From Rhizophlyctis rosea (Eukaryota > Chytridiomycota > Chytridiomycetes > Rhizophlyctidales > Rhizophlyctidaceae), in the NCBI GenBank assembly GCA_027596075.1, contig JADGJC010000050.1, forward strand, positions 62,001-126,000: a stretch of DNA of 64,000 bases, read 5' to 3'. Below, one piece after another: positions 24,564 to 36,252 of this stretch; positions within the stretch are counted from its first letter, which is position 1, and the number at the start of each line of letters is the position of its first letter. Below the pieces are notes generated by a model. That model saw nothing but the letters and a program-made list of their open reading frames with translations. It made no database searches and had not been told where the DNA came from. The translations under genes were made by a program, and so were the position numbers.

Positions 24564-26461
24564 GTGTCCTGTAAATTGGCGTGGAAGTTGTACATATTTC
24601 TATTTATTGATTGCCATTTTGAAAGCACCTTGCACATGATGTGGAGATTTGACGAGGTTGGATGATCGAATATTGAAACTTGGATCGCTGAGTAAAGATG
24701 GCAATTGCCGCGTGCTGTCTTCTGCATTCTTATGCTTCAACACATGTATGTTGTAAGGTATATCCTGTATGGTATAATATATTCTGTACCGCACATCCTT
24801 GAACTTCAGCATGGCACAGTCACTTAACGCCTTGCAACTCTCCAATTAGCTAACTCTTAGCTCTGTTATCCGTTTTCATGGTCCTTTAAATATCCCTTGC
24901 TGAGCTGCTTACCAAATGGATCTCCTTGATCACCCACATGCGATGGCTAGGATCGTGATGCAATGGATGCGCGGATGGGCATGGGCATGCGACATTGACA
25001 GGCGATCAATATCAAGATGAACAAACCCCCTCGTCCTCAAACCGCCCTCACCATCCATGTTCCTTCCCTCACAATTTTCATCCACAACCCTGCCGAAGGC
25101 ACAACATACAACTCTTCCTCCCTACATCAGCAAGCTCAGTAAGGATTTAAATCATAGCTCGGGCTCCCCATATCAGTTAAGTTTCCATAGTCCTTTCTCC
25201 CGGATGGCGAGGGGCAGGAAGAGGCAAACACTGGGTGGCACACAAACGACAGAATGATGGGTGGTCAGTCTTGCGTGAGCTTGGAGGTGTGTGACTGATG
25301 CCAAGAGGTACTATCGTTGGGTGGGACTTGTTCAGCATGATCCTTTTGGGAGACTGATGCCCCCGAATGAGAACGCCGAGGGACCAAAGTTCAGCATGAT
25401 TCCCGAAGAGTGATGGGGCTGTCCACTCTGTTCGGAAAAACACGGTTTGCTCTTTTTTAGGGCGCCTGATGTGTCATCGAAGACTGTCTTCTCCTGTTTC
25501 CTCGTCATCCGCATTCACTCTTGATGAGGACTGATTCTGCTTTTGTCATGGCAGGTTACACGGCGAGGTGGGTCTGGGCCAGGGGGCTGCGGTGGTGGGG
25601 TGGGCGGGTGGGTGTGGGTGGGTGGATTAGATAGTTGTAAAGTTTAGTGGGCACCTCAATGTACATAACATTTGCTCCTGCTGGTAACTGAAGGGTCAAC
25701 TGGCCTGTCCTTTGGGTGGGATTCAAGCCCTTCCAGCATGGCCCTGACCAACAAATGCGGTAGTAACCATCCCCTAAACCGCCTTCTTCGTCTATTTTGA
25801 TAGCTCAGCGGTTTGAGCTTACGTTGCATGGTCACTTCCCTATAATGATGGGAGAATTTCTGGGTTATCATGAATCTGGGCAATCGGTATCGAGTGTTCC
25901 ACCTGCATATAATTCACACTAAAAGCAGATGGATCAATTGGGTGGCCGCCATTCGAGTTCATGCACAGCAAAATGGGTTGAAAACACTGCCAGTACTGTC
26001 GAAATGGACACTAGATGGGTCCTTATTCCAAAACCTTTGTGACAACTGACCGATTCGCAGATAAATGAATTCGGGAATAAAGGTCGTGCCGTTACACAAA
26101 TGAAAAGCAAACTTCGAACTCGCCTGCGTTCCACAAAGAAGAATCCATAAAAATGGAGCTCACAAACTTCCCCATCTTCCCTTCTTATCCATGGGGGTAT
26201 CGTAACTAGCTTGTCTCTCCACCAAACCTCCCGGAATTTTCTGCCAAGTTCCCAATCATGTCCGATTGTCAAATCACTGGCTTGTATTGCAGGTAAACAG
26301 TTGGATGTCTCTTTCTGCGTACTGCCCACTCTGACCGCTGCATCCGACGCCTCAACTACAGTGGCGGGTTCTTCCCCGACAGATGTTGTGATCCCAATGC
26401 TGTCTGCACGGCTGCCTCTCCTAGTATGTATGGATGTTATGACTTCCAAGAATAACCGTAA
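24564..26461. other. Long intergenic region with G-rich tract
   Basis: About 1.9 kb. Open frames on both strands are short and without resemblance to known families. A G-rich tract lies at 25591-25625. Toward the end (26250-26450) plus-strand frames with Cys pairs (for example DRCCDPNAVC near 26383-26412) resemble the following gene's ectodomain and may be its unresolved 5' exons. Confidence 0.4.
25591..25625 (+). repeat. G-rich tract with G-quadruplex pattern
   Basis: At least five runs of three or four G are separated by one to three bases on the plus strand (GGGG-T-GGG-C-GGG-T-GGG-TGT-GGG-T-GGG). This fits the usual G3+N1-7 pattern. It is intergenic and far from recognised starts. Confidence 0.7.
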
Positions 26462-27267
26462 ACACGGATCTTTGACCGTAACTCTGCAAAAGCTATAAAC
26501 TCATGCCAGATCCCCTCGAATTCCACCAAATGCGTCACGACCCTGTCCTCCTGTCATGCCAACAACCTGACGCTGGCGTGCTGCGATTCGAATGCTCAGT
26601 GCATTTCCAACGGATCAAATGGTATGGATCCGAATTGCATGCAATGTTCCTTTCTCTTTCTGTAATGAGTGGGGCAACTCTGGCCCAGTCTAAACTCTTT
26701 CATGTTCATCATCGATCAGCGTACACTTGCATAGCCCCATCCCCCAGTCCATCTCCCTCTCCAACAGATCTGCCACCATCCTCCTCTTCATCCTCCTCCT
26801 CTGGCTCTCCCCTCCCAATACCTCTAATCATCTTTCTATGTGCCATCCCCTTCATCATCGGTATCGGTATCGCCTCCTACTGCTACCGCCGCCGTCAAGT
26901 CCTCGTAATTGAGGAAACAACACCTAACGGCCAAGTCGGCGTCACAACGATTCGGATGATGGACTCGGCACACGTCTCGAGCGCTAGTAACAGCCGTCAT
27001 ACCGGATTTGGGGGGCAAAGCACAGCTCAGCAGATTCAGATGGGTATTGCGACCGGGACGGGGCGCTATGGGTATATGCAGCCGCACCACCAGCGCCATC
27101 ATGGAGGAGGAGCGCATCGGCACCATTATCATTTTGGATGGGGAGCGCATCGGCATCATGGCGGAGGGTTTGGTGGTGGTGGCGGTTTTGGTGGACAGAG
27201 CGTTGCGCAGCAGATGCAGTTTGGGATGATGACTGGTGCTGGAGCATATGGTTTTATGCGAAGATAA
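26462..27267 (+). CDS. Cys-rich single-pass membrane protein with duplicated tail motif (5' end unresolved)
   Basis: I do not recognise a family. The best reading joins an exon ending at 26645 to 26735-27267 (intron GTTCCT...CATAG). The ectodomain has NST and NLT glycosylation sites and a Cys pattern C-x6-C-x8-CC-x5-C-x11-C. A linker alternating Ser and Pro and then a Ser run follow. Next come one hydrophobic helix (IPLIIFLCAIPFIIGIGIASY) and basic RRR. The cytoplasmic tail holds two copies of FGGQS(T/V)AQQ(I/M)Q(M/F)G at about 27004 and 27198, around a His/Gly-rich core. The unspliced frame from 26503 also stays open, but it loses the Cys pattern. A signal-peptide exon was not found; it should lie upstream. 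Confidence 0.5.
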
Positions 27268-27374
27268 TCCGCTTAATAGCAAAAGACAACCTTCGACACT
27301 ACTGCGGCCCATGTTTATATCATATACAACCGACCTGATCTATATTACCATATTGGCATTACATAACGTCGCAA

Positions 27375-29537
27375 CTACCATCCAAGCGACGCAAACACCA
27401 AATTCTTCAACCCCTGTGCCCGCTCCGCAAGACCCAACCCAAACGCCATGCTGATCAATCCATTTTGGAACTTCTCGCTTGCTGGGGAGAGAGGGAACTT
27501 GACGGGTGGTGGAAGGCCGGTGCGTATACCAAACATGCGGAATTTGTCGGTCGTTGCGGAACGGATGTGAGTGTTTCCTCGGAGACCTTCAACGCCGGAG
27601 AAACGGTCCACGCCTGATAGTCCAACACCGCCGAAGGGAAGACCCTACACGTGTGAAAGAAGAAATGTTCAATGGACTGCTGTATAGCAAGTATGAAGAA
27701 GACAAATTCCTCACCATGCACAAATAGTTGATCCCAAAATCATTGATGTTGCACATGCCAGTCTTCAAATACTTTGCAATCCGTTCTCCCTTATCATAAT
27801 CCAAGGTAAACACCGCACCTCCCAACCCAAAGTGGCAACAGTTGGCCAAAGCAATGGCTTCCTGTTCTGTGTTAAATTTGTAGAGACACAGGACTGGACC
27901 AAAGATTTCTTCCTTAGCAATGAGCATGTCTGGTGTTACGTCTGCGATGAGGGTGGGGGTGTAGAATTGACCCTGAAACGAATCACTGTTCAGTCGCGCT
28001 TGCGCCAAAAGCAGCACTGTATCAAACATACCTTGGGGTATCTAGGGTGAATGAAAGGCTTTCCACCTGTCAGGAGACGGGCTCCCTTCGCGACCGCATC
28101 GTCCACCAACCGTTGAATGATTCCAAGCTGTTGCAAAGATGAGTTCTCCAAGCATCCGCTTCCTTCCATTCACTCCGCTTCTCACCTGTGTCGGCATAGT
28201 CATCGCGCCAACATCAACCTGCTCCTCCAATGGCGGTCCAACCCGAATCGCCGCAATCCGTTCCTTCAAATCCTTCACAACCTTCTCGTAAATCCCATTC
28301 TGCACAATGATACGTTCCAACCCTGCACAGTTCTGTCCGGAGTTTTGGAATGTACAGCGCATGGCGACGTCAAGGAGTTGATTGTAGTCACAGTCATCAA
28401 AGGCGATGATAGCGTCCTTCCCTCCCAGTTCGAGCACGACGGGAGTAAGTGTGGCGGAGGCGGTTTTCATGACAATTTTCCCGACGGTGGGTGATCCGAT
28501 GAAGGTGATCTAAGGGCGTGCCCCAGGTTGGTGACCGATGGACATTTCACGGCATTGCTAAGCTGCATACCTTATCAGCACTGCTAATCAACGCCTCACC
28601 AGCATCAGCCCATCCCGATTTGATAGTGACAAGATCCTCACTCAACCCATTGACACGCAAAGCCGCTTTGATCGCCTTCTCAAAGAATGCCGAACTCCAT
28701 GCAACATGCTCCGACGACTTCACCACGCACGCATTTCCAGAAAACAGAGCAGAAATTAAGGGCCCAATAACGTTGTGGAACGGATAGTTCCACGATACAA
28801 TGCAACCCATGACACCGAGTGGGAGGTACTCGACACGAGCGGATTTGTGAGCGGTTACGAGAGAGTCAGTGGCGCGGTATTCCGGTGCGAGGTATTTCTC
28901 GCCTTGAGAGATCGTCCACCGGAGTTTGGCGCATGTGGTCAAGATCTCTCCGAATGAACCGTCGACCACTGCAAATCTCGTTTCAATATGATGCCGAAGA
29001 TAAACCAACACATAAATGAAGGTTTACCAGTCTTTCCCGAATCCCTCGACGCAACAGCACTAATCCTCTCCTGCTCGCGCGTCACCCACTCCAAAAGCGT
29101 TCTGAGGAAGGCTCTTCGTTTTGCGAAGCTGGTTTTGGCGTAGCTCTGCTGCGCAATGCGAGCCTTCCCAACGGCTTCCCGGATTTCATCCGGCGTTACG
29201 GCTGTCCGTACACCAAGGGAACGACCGGTCGCGGGATCATAACATTGAATTTTTTTCGCGTCAGAAGCGATACGGATAGTGGGGTTTTCCAGAATCTCTC
29301 CGGATTTCCATGATTTGTCGGCCTCTGTGCCGGTCAACAGGTTTGAGTGAGTCGGAGAAGGAGCTTTGACAAACTGCCAGGGCACTCCATACCTGTCGGA
29401 AACTCGACGTGAACTTGCTTGACGGGCACAAAGCTCTCCTTGTTTAAGAAAAGGTATGCCGCTGCGAGAGCAACGCAGATAGCCGTGACAGCTGTCGACA
29501 AAGAAACGCTCGTTAAAATTGCTTGAATAGCTTCCAT
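27375..29537 (-). CDS. Membrane-anchored aldehyde dehydrogenase (Msc7-like)
   Basis: NAD(P)-dependent oxidation of aldehydes to acids, probably fatty aldehydes. Exons 29537-29393, 29324-29028, 28968-28571, 28509-28186, 28127-28032, 27972-27715, 27644-27375; 595 residues, phases consistent. An N-terminal hydrophobic anchor spans about residues 13-31. Seen motifs: KKIQCYDPATG, PLGVMGCIVSWNYPF, FIGSPTVGK, catalytic Glu in VLELGGKD, catalytic Cys in NSGQNCAG, EEIFGPVLC, and GLPFGGVGLSGVDRFSG near the C terminus. The length with its extra N-terminal anchor matches the Msc7 group of fungi. It is divergent from the RING gene, with only 330 bases between the two starts. Confidence 0.94.
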
Positions 29538-29867
29538 TATGAAAGGTGATAGTGGTGATCTCCAACGTAATGTGGAAGGAAGGTGAAGCGTGCTGCGTGC
29601 AAGCGGCGCGTCGGGCCAGTTGAGACTTGGTGGCTTAGGCCCGAAATGGCAATCGATTGGTTGGTTGCGTGGGATGATGGACTGATGGACCGGATGTAAA
29701 CATCGAAATAAATAATAGCTGCGATACTCAAATAACAATATGTTATCTTTGAAGTCATCAGGCCAGGGGTCCAATGGCCCACGCCAGGATGTCTTCTCGG
29801 CTTCCGACGTTCATCCTCCCATGCACACCATTATTCTTACCCTGTTTTACTGGGAATAGAAAAGAAC

Positions 29868-31034
29868 ATGGCCGCAGTTGAAAGCATACTCCTCACTTCA
29901 GGCACGTTTGAGTACGTGGAAGTGGTAAACGCGCACCTTATTTGTTGCGTATGTCACAACCCTTACTTCCTTCCCGGTGCGTTGACGCGGTTGAGGCCCA
30001 CCAGACAATGTACCCCACGCAAAAGTTTGTTCTAATTCATACACTTGTATCCAGTGACCACCCCTTGCGGACATACCTTCTGCAATGAATGCATAGAACG
30101 CACACTAGCAGCCATGGACCCACAAGTCTGCCCCGTTGACCGTTTCCCACTATCACACGACCAACTAGTCCCCACCTTCAAAATCCTCGAAAACATCGTC
30201 AACGAGCTCTTTGTTTTCTGTCCACAAAAGCGACGCGGATGTGGTTGGACCGGACAAAGGCAATTCGCGCGCACCCATTTGGACGACGAATGCCAGTTCG
30301 TGCGGGTTCGGTGCAAGGCGTCAGAGTGCGGGACGTGGGTGCTCCGCAGACAGCTCCCCGTCCATACCCAAAACTGTCGGCACTGCGTCAAGGACGGCGA
30401 GGATGTGGAGGGGTTGGCGGGTACTGCTACGGACTGTGTTCATCAGGGACGGGGTTGCAAATGGCATGGGACGCTTGGGGAATCAACCGATCACCTGCTC
30501 CACTGTCCATTTGAAGCTCTCAAAGACGTAGTTGATGCGCAGGAGAACCGGTTCAAGGAGGTGGAGGATAAAAATCAGGAGCTAGAGCGAAGGTTGGAGA
30601 CCCTCCAGGCGGAAATGGACAACCTAAAAGCCATATTCTCGTCCATTCCACACGACTGGGAACGCATCCTCGCCAATACCCTCCACTACCAAACCGAACT
30701 CAACAACATCAATGCCACCATCGGCGCGTTGGAAGTCAAGCAAGATATGGCGGTCATGACGGAAAGTGCTCGGATAAGGGATGAGCTGCAGTCTGTGCGG
30801 GCTTTGTGTCAGGGGCTTCAAATGCAGTTGGTTACTTATGTCTTGGATAAGCGGAAAGATTTGTCTTCATTAGCAAGCGGTTCAAAAAGCATTGCTTCAG
30901 CCGCTGTTGCTGCTATCAACGCGTTGGGTAGTCGGAGTAGTGCGTCGACTGTGGTTGATTCTAGTCCGGAGCATCATGGGCGGGTGGGATCCAGTAGACC
31001 AGATAGCAGGCCAGATGCAACCACGAAGTTGTAA
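29868..31034 (+). CDS. RING finger and TRAF-type zinc-finger protein
   Basis: Putative E3 ubiquitin ligase. Two exons, 29868-29976 and 30055-31034, give 362 residues. The RING finger (about 27-70) reads CCVCHNPYFLPVTTPCGHTF then CNECIERTL and CPVD, a C3HC4 pattern; the intron falls between the second and third ligands. TRAF-type fingers follow (CPQKRRGCGWTG ... HLDDEC; CVHQGRGCKWHG ... HLLHC). A coiled coil covers about residues 175-270 (ENRFKEVEDKNQELERRLETLQ region). No MATH domain is present; the C-terminal 70 residues are Ser/Ala-rich. The domain order is like RNF151/TRAF-like proteins. Partners are unknown. Confidence 0.88.
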
Positions 31035-31233
31035 TATAGTATGCAAATTCCTGTTAGCAACATAGCGATATTCCGCTCTTTCGATGAATTCCGGGTCTGT
31101 CATACTAGAACATGATGGTCGTCCGGCTGCGCGTGTGGAAATTGGTCATTTTGACATTTCCGTGTGCATTTGCATAACTTAATTTACAGAATCATAGCCA
31201 CGACACCAAATCAGAATGTCCCGGAGAAAATCA

Positions 31234-32197
31234 CTATGCCTGCGCTTCTTTTGGTAACAGAGACGGAGCTGCAACCTTCACGTAACAATTTTTGCAATAA
31301 TACGAATCCTTGTAAGGGCATGCTTTCATGTCCGGGAAGGGTGACTTGCACGTCTGAAGGCAGTGGGTGAATATCCGCATCTCGAAAATTCATTTGCCCA
31401 AACACCTTACCTCGCACACAAAGCAGTCCCGATGGAAATGCTTACTGCCCACATCGACTGATGTCACTAGACCAGTCTGAGGATCCGGTCCAATCTCATT
31501 ATTGCACGATGAGCACTTCGGTAAGAAGCACGACTTGCACATGAACTGCCCATCCTTTTCGAAATATCTCGTTTGCAGCTCGCCATTGCATTTTGAACAA
31601 ACGAAGCACTGAAAAAAATGGATCAGGATTGCTACTTTCCGGTTGGACAAAAGAGCAAAAGTGGCCATACTTTGGGATGGAACTTTTTCCCGCCAGCCTT
31701 CATTGTGGCTTCTTCACCCAGAACCTCCCCGCACTTATCACAATTTCCCAGTACTTTTTCCGTATAGCATTTTTTGCAGTGTGGTTTATCGAGATGCAGA
31801 AAGAACGCAGCGGCATCAATTGGCTCCGAGCATGACGCGCATTTGAAACAATTTACGTGGTACCACCGAGTGACGTCGTCGACCTTGAATGATATAGCTG
31901 GCGCGGACTCTGCCAAGATTGGTTCTGGAGGTGGATAGGGACCTGAGAATCGGCCACAAGCGCGAGGTTTATGGCACTGCTCGCAAACCTTCACACCCAT
32001 GACAGTGGCCTGGAAAATTTCAGTCAGTGACGAAAAGTATGCAAACCATAACATCAGGGAAAGTTACCTTTGAAATCGGCGTGATCGACAAGGGTCAAAT
32101 CTGTACCGAAGCGGTAAGTCTGCCATTCACAAACCAGCTTTCCCTCATTCATACCTTTGGTCAGTCCGTTCAGAATCTTGTCTAGTTCGTCTGCCAT
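31234..32197 (-). CDS. Three-LIM-domain protein, paxillin-like
   Basis: Probable cytoskeletal or cortical adaptor. Coding exons: 32197-32068 (N terminus), 32009-31671, 31608-31411, 31353-31234. The last three join in phase 0 and encode three LIM domains. LIM1 begins CEQCHKPRACG; LIM2 begins CDKCGEVLG and continues CFVCSKC; LIM3 begins CSSCNNEIG and continues HRDCFVCETC and CKNC. LIM1 carries a Pro-rich insert (GPYPPPEP) between its zinc ligands. The first exon starts MADELDKILNGL, which fits the LD motif (LDxLLxxL) of paxillins. The join of exon 1 (130 bases) to exon 2 is out of phase with canonical sites, so the 5' model is incomplete. A possible 54-base intron inside exon 1 does not fix the phase. 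Confidence 0.8.
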
Positions 32198-32797
32198 TGT
32201 TGCTGCTGCCAGGGTATTTGAGTCCTCATAGGGTATAGAGGTTAAGATGCGTGTGAGATGAAATGTGAACGTTGGAGAAGTTCTGGATTATGGAAGCGTT
32301 GAAGGTCGGTTCCGGTCGCGTGGCGTTTCAGTGGCGTCATTAATCTGCATTTGATCACGCGGTAAAATTTCACGGTATGCGCAAGGACAAATGCGGGCAA
32401 CCAGCCTACCCGATTAGGCAAGTGATAATACTGGAAAGTGATTTTTGGGCTGAGCATGGTGGGGGCTTTTAGGGGGCTTTCAGCACTGTCAGCACAGTGC
32501 CCCGAATTCATCAACGGCACGATCAATTTGCGTGCGCCACATCCTCGTGAGCTGGTTACACTGGCCAAATTGTCATTTGCATCTTTGCCGTTCCATGAGA
32601 GAGAGCATCCGAATTTTGTTCTTGTGGGGACAAAGTCTGTTTGCTCATTCGTGGCAAGCAATTGGCTTGAGAATACTAAGTGTGCCAGCTACCCATTGCT
32701 TTTTTTGGCCAGCTACCTCTGCCCTCCTTTAGGTGGCTTTATATTGTATTTGCGAGCTGCGTAGACTAGCGCATTTGTAGCAGCTACCGGTGCTAAT
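32198..32797. other. Divergent upstream region, LIM and TPR-J genes
   Basis: 600 bases between divergent starts. Open frames here lack family resemblance. The stretch GGGGGCTTTTAGGGGGCTTTCAGCACTGTCAGCACAGTG region (32460-32500) contains short direct and inverted repeats of no known role. Confidence 0.4.
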
Positions 32798-35025
32798 ATG
32801 ACTGCAGACGCCATGGAGGATATTGTCATGACCACGTACGTCGATTTCATATGAAGCGTCTGGACGCTTCTTTGACTGACTGGCTACCTCAGCGACGACG
32901 CGTTCGTGCGGGCTGAGCAACTGAAAGCTCAAGCAAATGATCTGTACAAGAAAGCTCGCTACGGTGAAGCTGTAGATCTATACTCTCAAGCCATAAGTAC
33001 GTTGTTGCTCCGGCGTGCTGGCTTTTCCACCACTAAACTCACCCGCAACCACCAGACCTCCAGCCAGAAAATGCCACATACTACGCCAACCGCGCCGCCG
33101 CCCTCACAGTATTGCGACAATATGCGGACGCTCTTCGAGACGCCACGAAAGCTACGCAGATTGACCCGGAAAACATCAAAGCCCACGTCCGGGCCGCGAA
33201 ATGCTCTTTGCACCTTGGTCAGATTGAGGACGCCGCCAGACAACTGCGGCAGGCAAAGCTGGTCATCAAGGGTAAAACGCACTTGAGTGAGAATGGAGGA
33301 ATGATTGATCGAGAGGTACATCACGTAGTCGACGGATTTTGGATGATGGGGAACAGTTATCTGATGATAGGCTTTGCTTCGATAGCTCGCCACCATTATA
33401 AGAGTGGAAACTCTGCTGCAGCAAACACAAGGAAGCATGGCAAGCGGCAACTACAGCTCAGCGCTTTCTAGTATTGAAAGTGCTATGATTGCTGTTGACC
33501 CGTCATTGAAGACGAACACCGCATCATCAGGTGTGTGACATTGTTGACACCGTGCTGCTGAGGTAAGCATGATTTACTCAATCCATTGCAGGACGGACAC
33601 GGTTGGCTGGTAACGAGTTGAAGACGGTCGCGTTGAAGTGGAGGGTGCTAAGGGCAGAATGTTTGGTCGGGGCTTTGGATTTGGAGGAAGCCGGGCGGGT
33701 TGCATCGTATGTGCTTTGGGAATTTTGTGCAAATGGCTTGGTGGCTGACCTGCTACGTCCAGGGGTTTGCTATTAGACGATTCCAACAACACGGAAGCTC
33801 TCACGCTCCGCGCCAACATTTCTTATCTCCTCGACTCCCATCCTGTTTCATCCATTTTGCAGTTCTTGACAAAGGCGTTGCGATTAGATCCTGACAATAA
33901 GAGAGCGCGCGAGTTGTTGAAGAAAGTCAAATTCTTAGAAGCCATCAAGACTGAAGGAAATGACGCCTTCTCGAAGGGCAACATGAACGAAGCGCAGGAG
34001 GCTTACACACGCTATTTGGAGGCTGATGAAGATGGAGGGGTGATGAAGGTTAAGGTGCTCAGCAACCGCGCCACAGTTAGAAGCAAGGTCAGGCAATGAT
34101 CAAAACGGGCTTCCAACATGCCTGTCTCCCTAACCCAGCCAAACAGCTTGGAAAGCACGAACTGGCCGTTCTTGATTGTGCTGCCGCGTTGGAGTTGCTT
34201 GAGAAGCTTACATTCCCCGACGCCAGCGCTTCCGCACCTACCCCTAGCGACTTCCGGCTATCGTCTCAGAGCGCGCTGTTCTTGAAGATTTACCTTCGGC
34301 GAGCGGACTGCTATCTCAAGCTAGAGAAATATGAGGAGGCCGTTCGGGACTACACGGCTGCGGAGGGGATCAAGCCTGAGGATGGGGGTATGTAGCTGAG
34401 TATGGTAATGTTCATTTAGGGGGAAAAGGGCTAACTCAAAGTATCATTAGAAATTTCACGCGCACTCCGCAACGCGAAGAACTCTCTCCGTCAAGCAAAG
34501 CGCAAAGATTATTATAAGATTCTAGGATGCGGCCGCGACGCCAGCGATTCGGAAATCAAAAAAGCGTACCGTAAAGCCGCGCTCCAGTACCACCCAGACA
34601 AGAACTCGTCATTGACGGAGGAGGAGAAGGTTGTTGCGGAGGGCAAATTTAAGGAGATTGGGGAGGCGTACGCTGTTTTGTCCGATCCTAGGAAGAAGGA
34701 GCTGTTTGACAGCGGAGTTGATATTGACGGTAGCTCAGCAAGTGATGGAGCATCACCATTCGGTGGGATGGGCGGTGGAGGTCCTCCGATGGACGACATT
34801 TTGAAGATGTTCTTCGCTGGAGGCGGTGGGGGTATGGGTGGTATGCATGGTATGGATGGCGGCTTCCCTGGGATGGGTGGTGGTTTTGGCGGTGGAGGGT
34901 TCCATACCCATGGCGGCAGTCCGTTTAGCGGGATGGGAGGTGCTCAGTATGGAGGAGGAGGAGCAGGGGGAAGGGGAAGAAGAAATACGGCGCATGGGTT
35001 CCCAGGCGGTTTCCATTTCGGTTAA
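32798..35025 (+). CDS. TPR and J-domain co-chaperone (DNAJC7/TPR2-like)
   Basis: Links Hsp70 and Hsp90; the J domain stimulates the Hsp70 ATPase. Exons 32798-32835, 32893-32996, 33056-33315, 33386-33530, 33592-33706, 33763-34087, 34147-34387, 34451-35025; phases add up to 600 residues. TPR motifs are spread over residues 15-390, for example [54 protein letters not shown] and [20 protein letters not shown]. The J domain (about 405-475) shows [21 protein letters not shown] with the HPD tripeptide, and [16 protein letters not shown]-terminal Gly/Met/Phe-rich tail of about 90 residues ends the protein; such a tail is unusual for DNAJC7 and recalls class B J-proteins. Confidence 0.93.
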
Positions 35026-36252
35026 AGTTATTTGTCTGATGCTCCGTAGATATTTTTTGTATTATTAGAGTTTGATATGGTCAGCTACTTTGTATGTAGG
35101 AATAATCTCTGCCAATTGCTGGCGTTTGTCCAATCGTGACAGTTGCGCAGCCTATGGTTCCACAGACATTTTTTGGAAATGAGGTTGGTGCTTGGGTCGA
35201 AATCACTCAATTGTCCACTTGGGTTTCGAACTGGTCTAATGATCACCGATGAATGTATGTCAAGCTGGTGGACCTACAACGAGATCATTGCGGGTAGGCT
35301 TCGCATACACCGACAAAGCTACCAAAACGACATGATACTCGAGTGGGTGATGGAGCAAACGATGCAACTATGATATTGATGAACGACGTTCGCATCAGCG
35401 ACACTCACTTTTGAATTCGCTATATCAATCGAAGGGTCACTGCAGCAACACTCAGAGCTGTCAATTACAGAAACAGGAATACATGCAAGCCGTACGCAAG
35501 ACAGACCCAGTCGGCCAATGGAGGAGTCTTCTTGAAACAAGTACTAGCACCTTTAGACGTCGAAGAATTGTACATTGGCTGAAACTCAGCGAGGGTCGGT
35601 GTCCATATGAATTTCAAACGTCGCAGAGCACGTATTTGTTGCCACGTCCCGATAAGGTCCATGACGACTCTTGATTCTTTCACAACCATTTCAAGGTCCA
35701 AGGCGGGAGTCGAACCCGCTGCAACCGAACAGCCCAGTTCCCCGCAGTGAGTAGGGCCAAGGACGCTGTGGACCAAAAAGGCCACCTCTGGGGTCGGAAA
35801 CACATCCGCGCACCAGCGATGACATGAAGCCAAAGCGGACACTTCAGCTCCCGGTGCCCAGAGAACGTCACAATGGTCCCTGCCACCAAAGGTTGTGGGT
35901 GTTCGGAAGGTGTTCCACTTAACACTCAAGGACGTTTTTGTGATCCCAAACAGAGCTGGAGAAACAAGAGGGGAAAGAAAGTTTGAGAAGAGAAGTTGGG
36001 GGTTTGCAGGTTTTGAGTCTTTTGCAGACCCCTCTGTGCCGATCACCGTGTCAATCACATCCTGGCATGTGACGCCGATCCCAAGCCTGGCTGCGCAAGT
36101 GTTATGATTACGCAATCATTGAGGCCACAGGCACGTGGATCCCTTGCCTCAAACTTGTTGTTCGCGTCTGCTCGTCATGGTCGCCAATAACTTTTCCCTT
36201 TGTGTCGTGTGAATGATCTTCAGTAGTCCTTGCTGCCGAAAATTAAGAAAGG
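35026..36252. other. Intergenic region, 1.2 kb
   Basis: A minus-strand open frame of 216 codons (35465-36115) exists, but it matches nothing I know and has no splice or composition support, so it is not called. The minus-strand sequence 35694-35774 ends in a tRNA-like T arm (GCGGG-TTCGACT-CCCGC) but does not form a cloverleaf. Confidence 0.4.

Noticed and set aside
35694..35774. Possible tRNA on the minus strand: 80-base stretch with matching ends GGTCCA/TGGACC and a perfect T-arm-like stem GCGGG-TTCGACT-CCCGC
   Set aside because: The D arm and anticodon arm do not form and the acceptor stem is mismatched when the T arm is placed at standard distance. At most a tRNA-derived remnant.
35465..36115. 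Minus-strand open frame of 216 codons
   Set aside because: No family resemblance, no splice support, and no transcription signals; length alone is weak evidence at this base composition.
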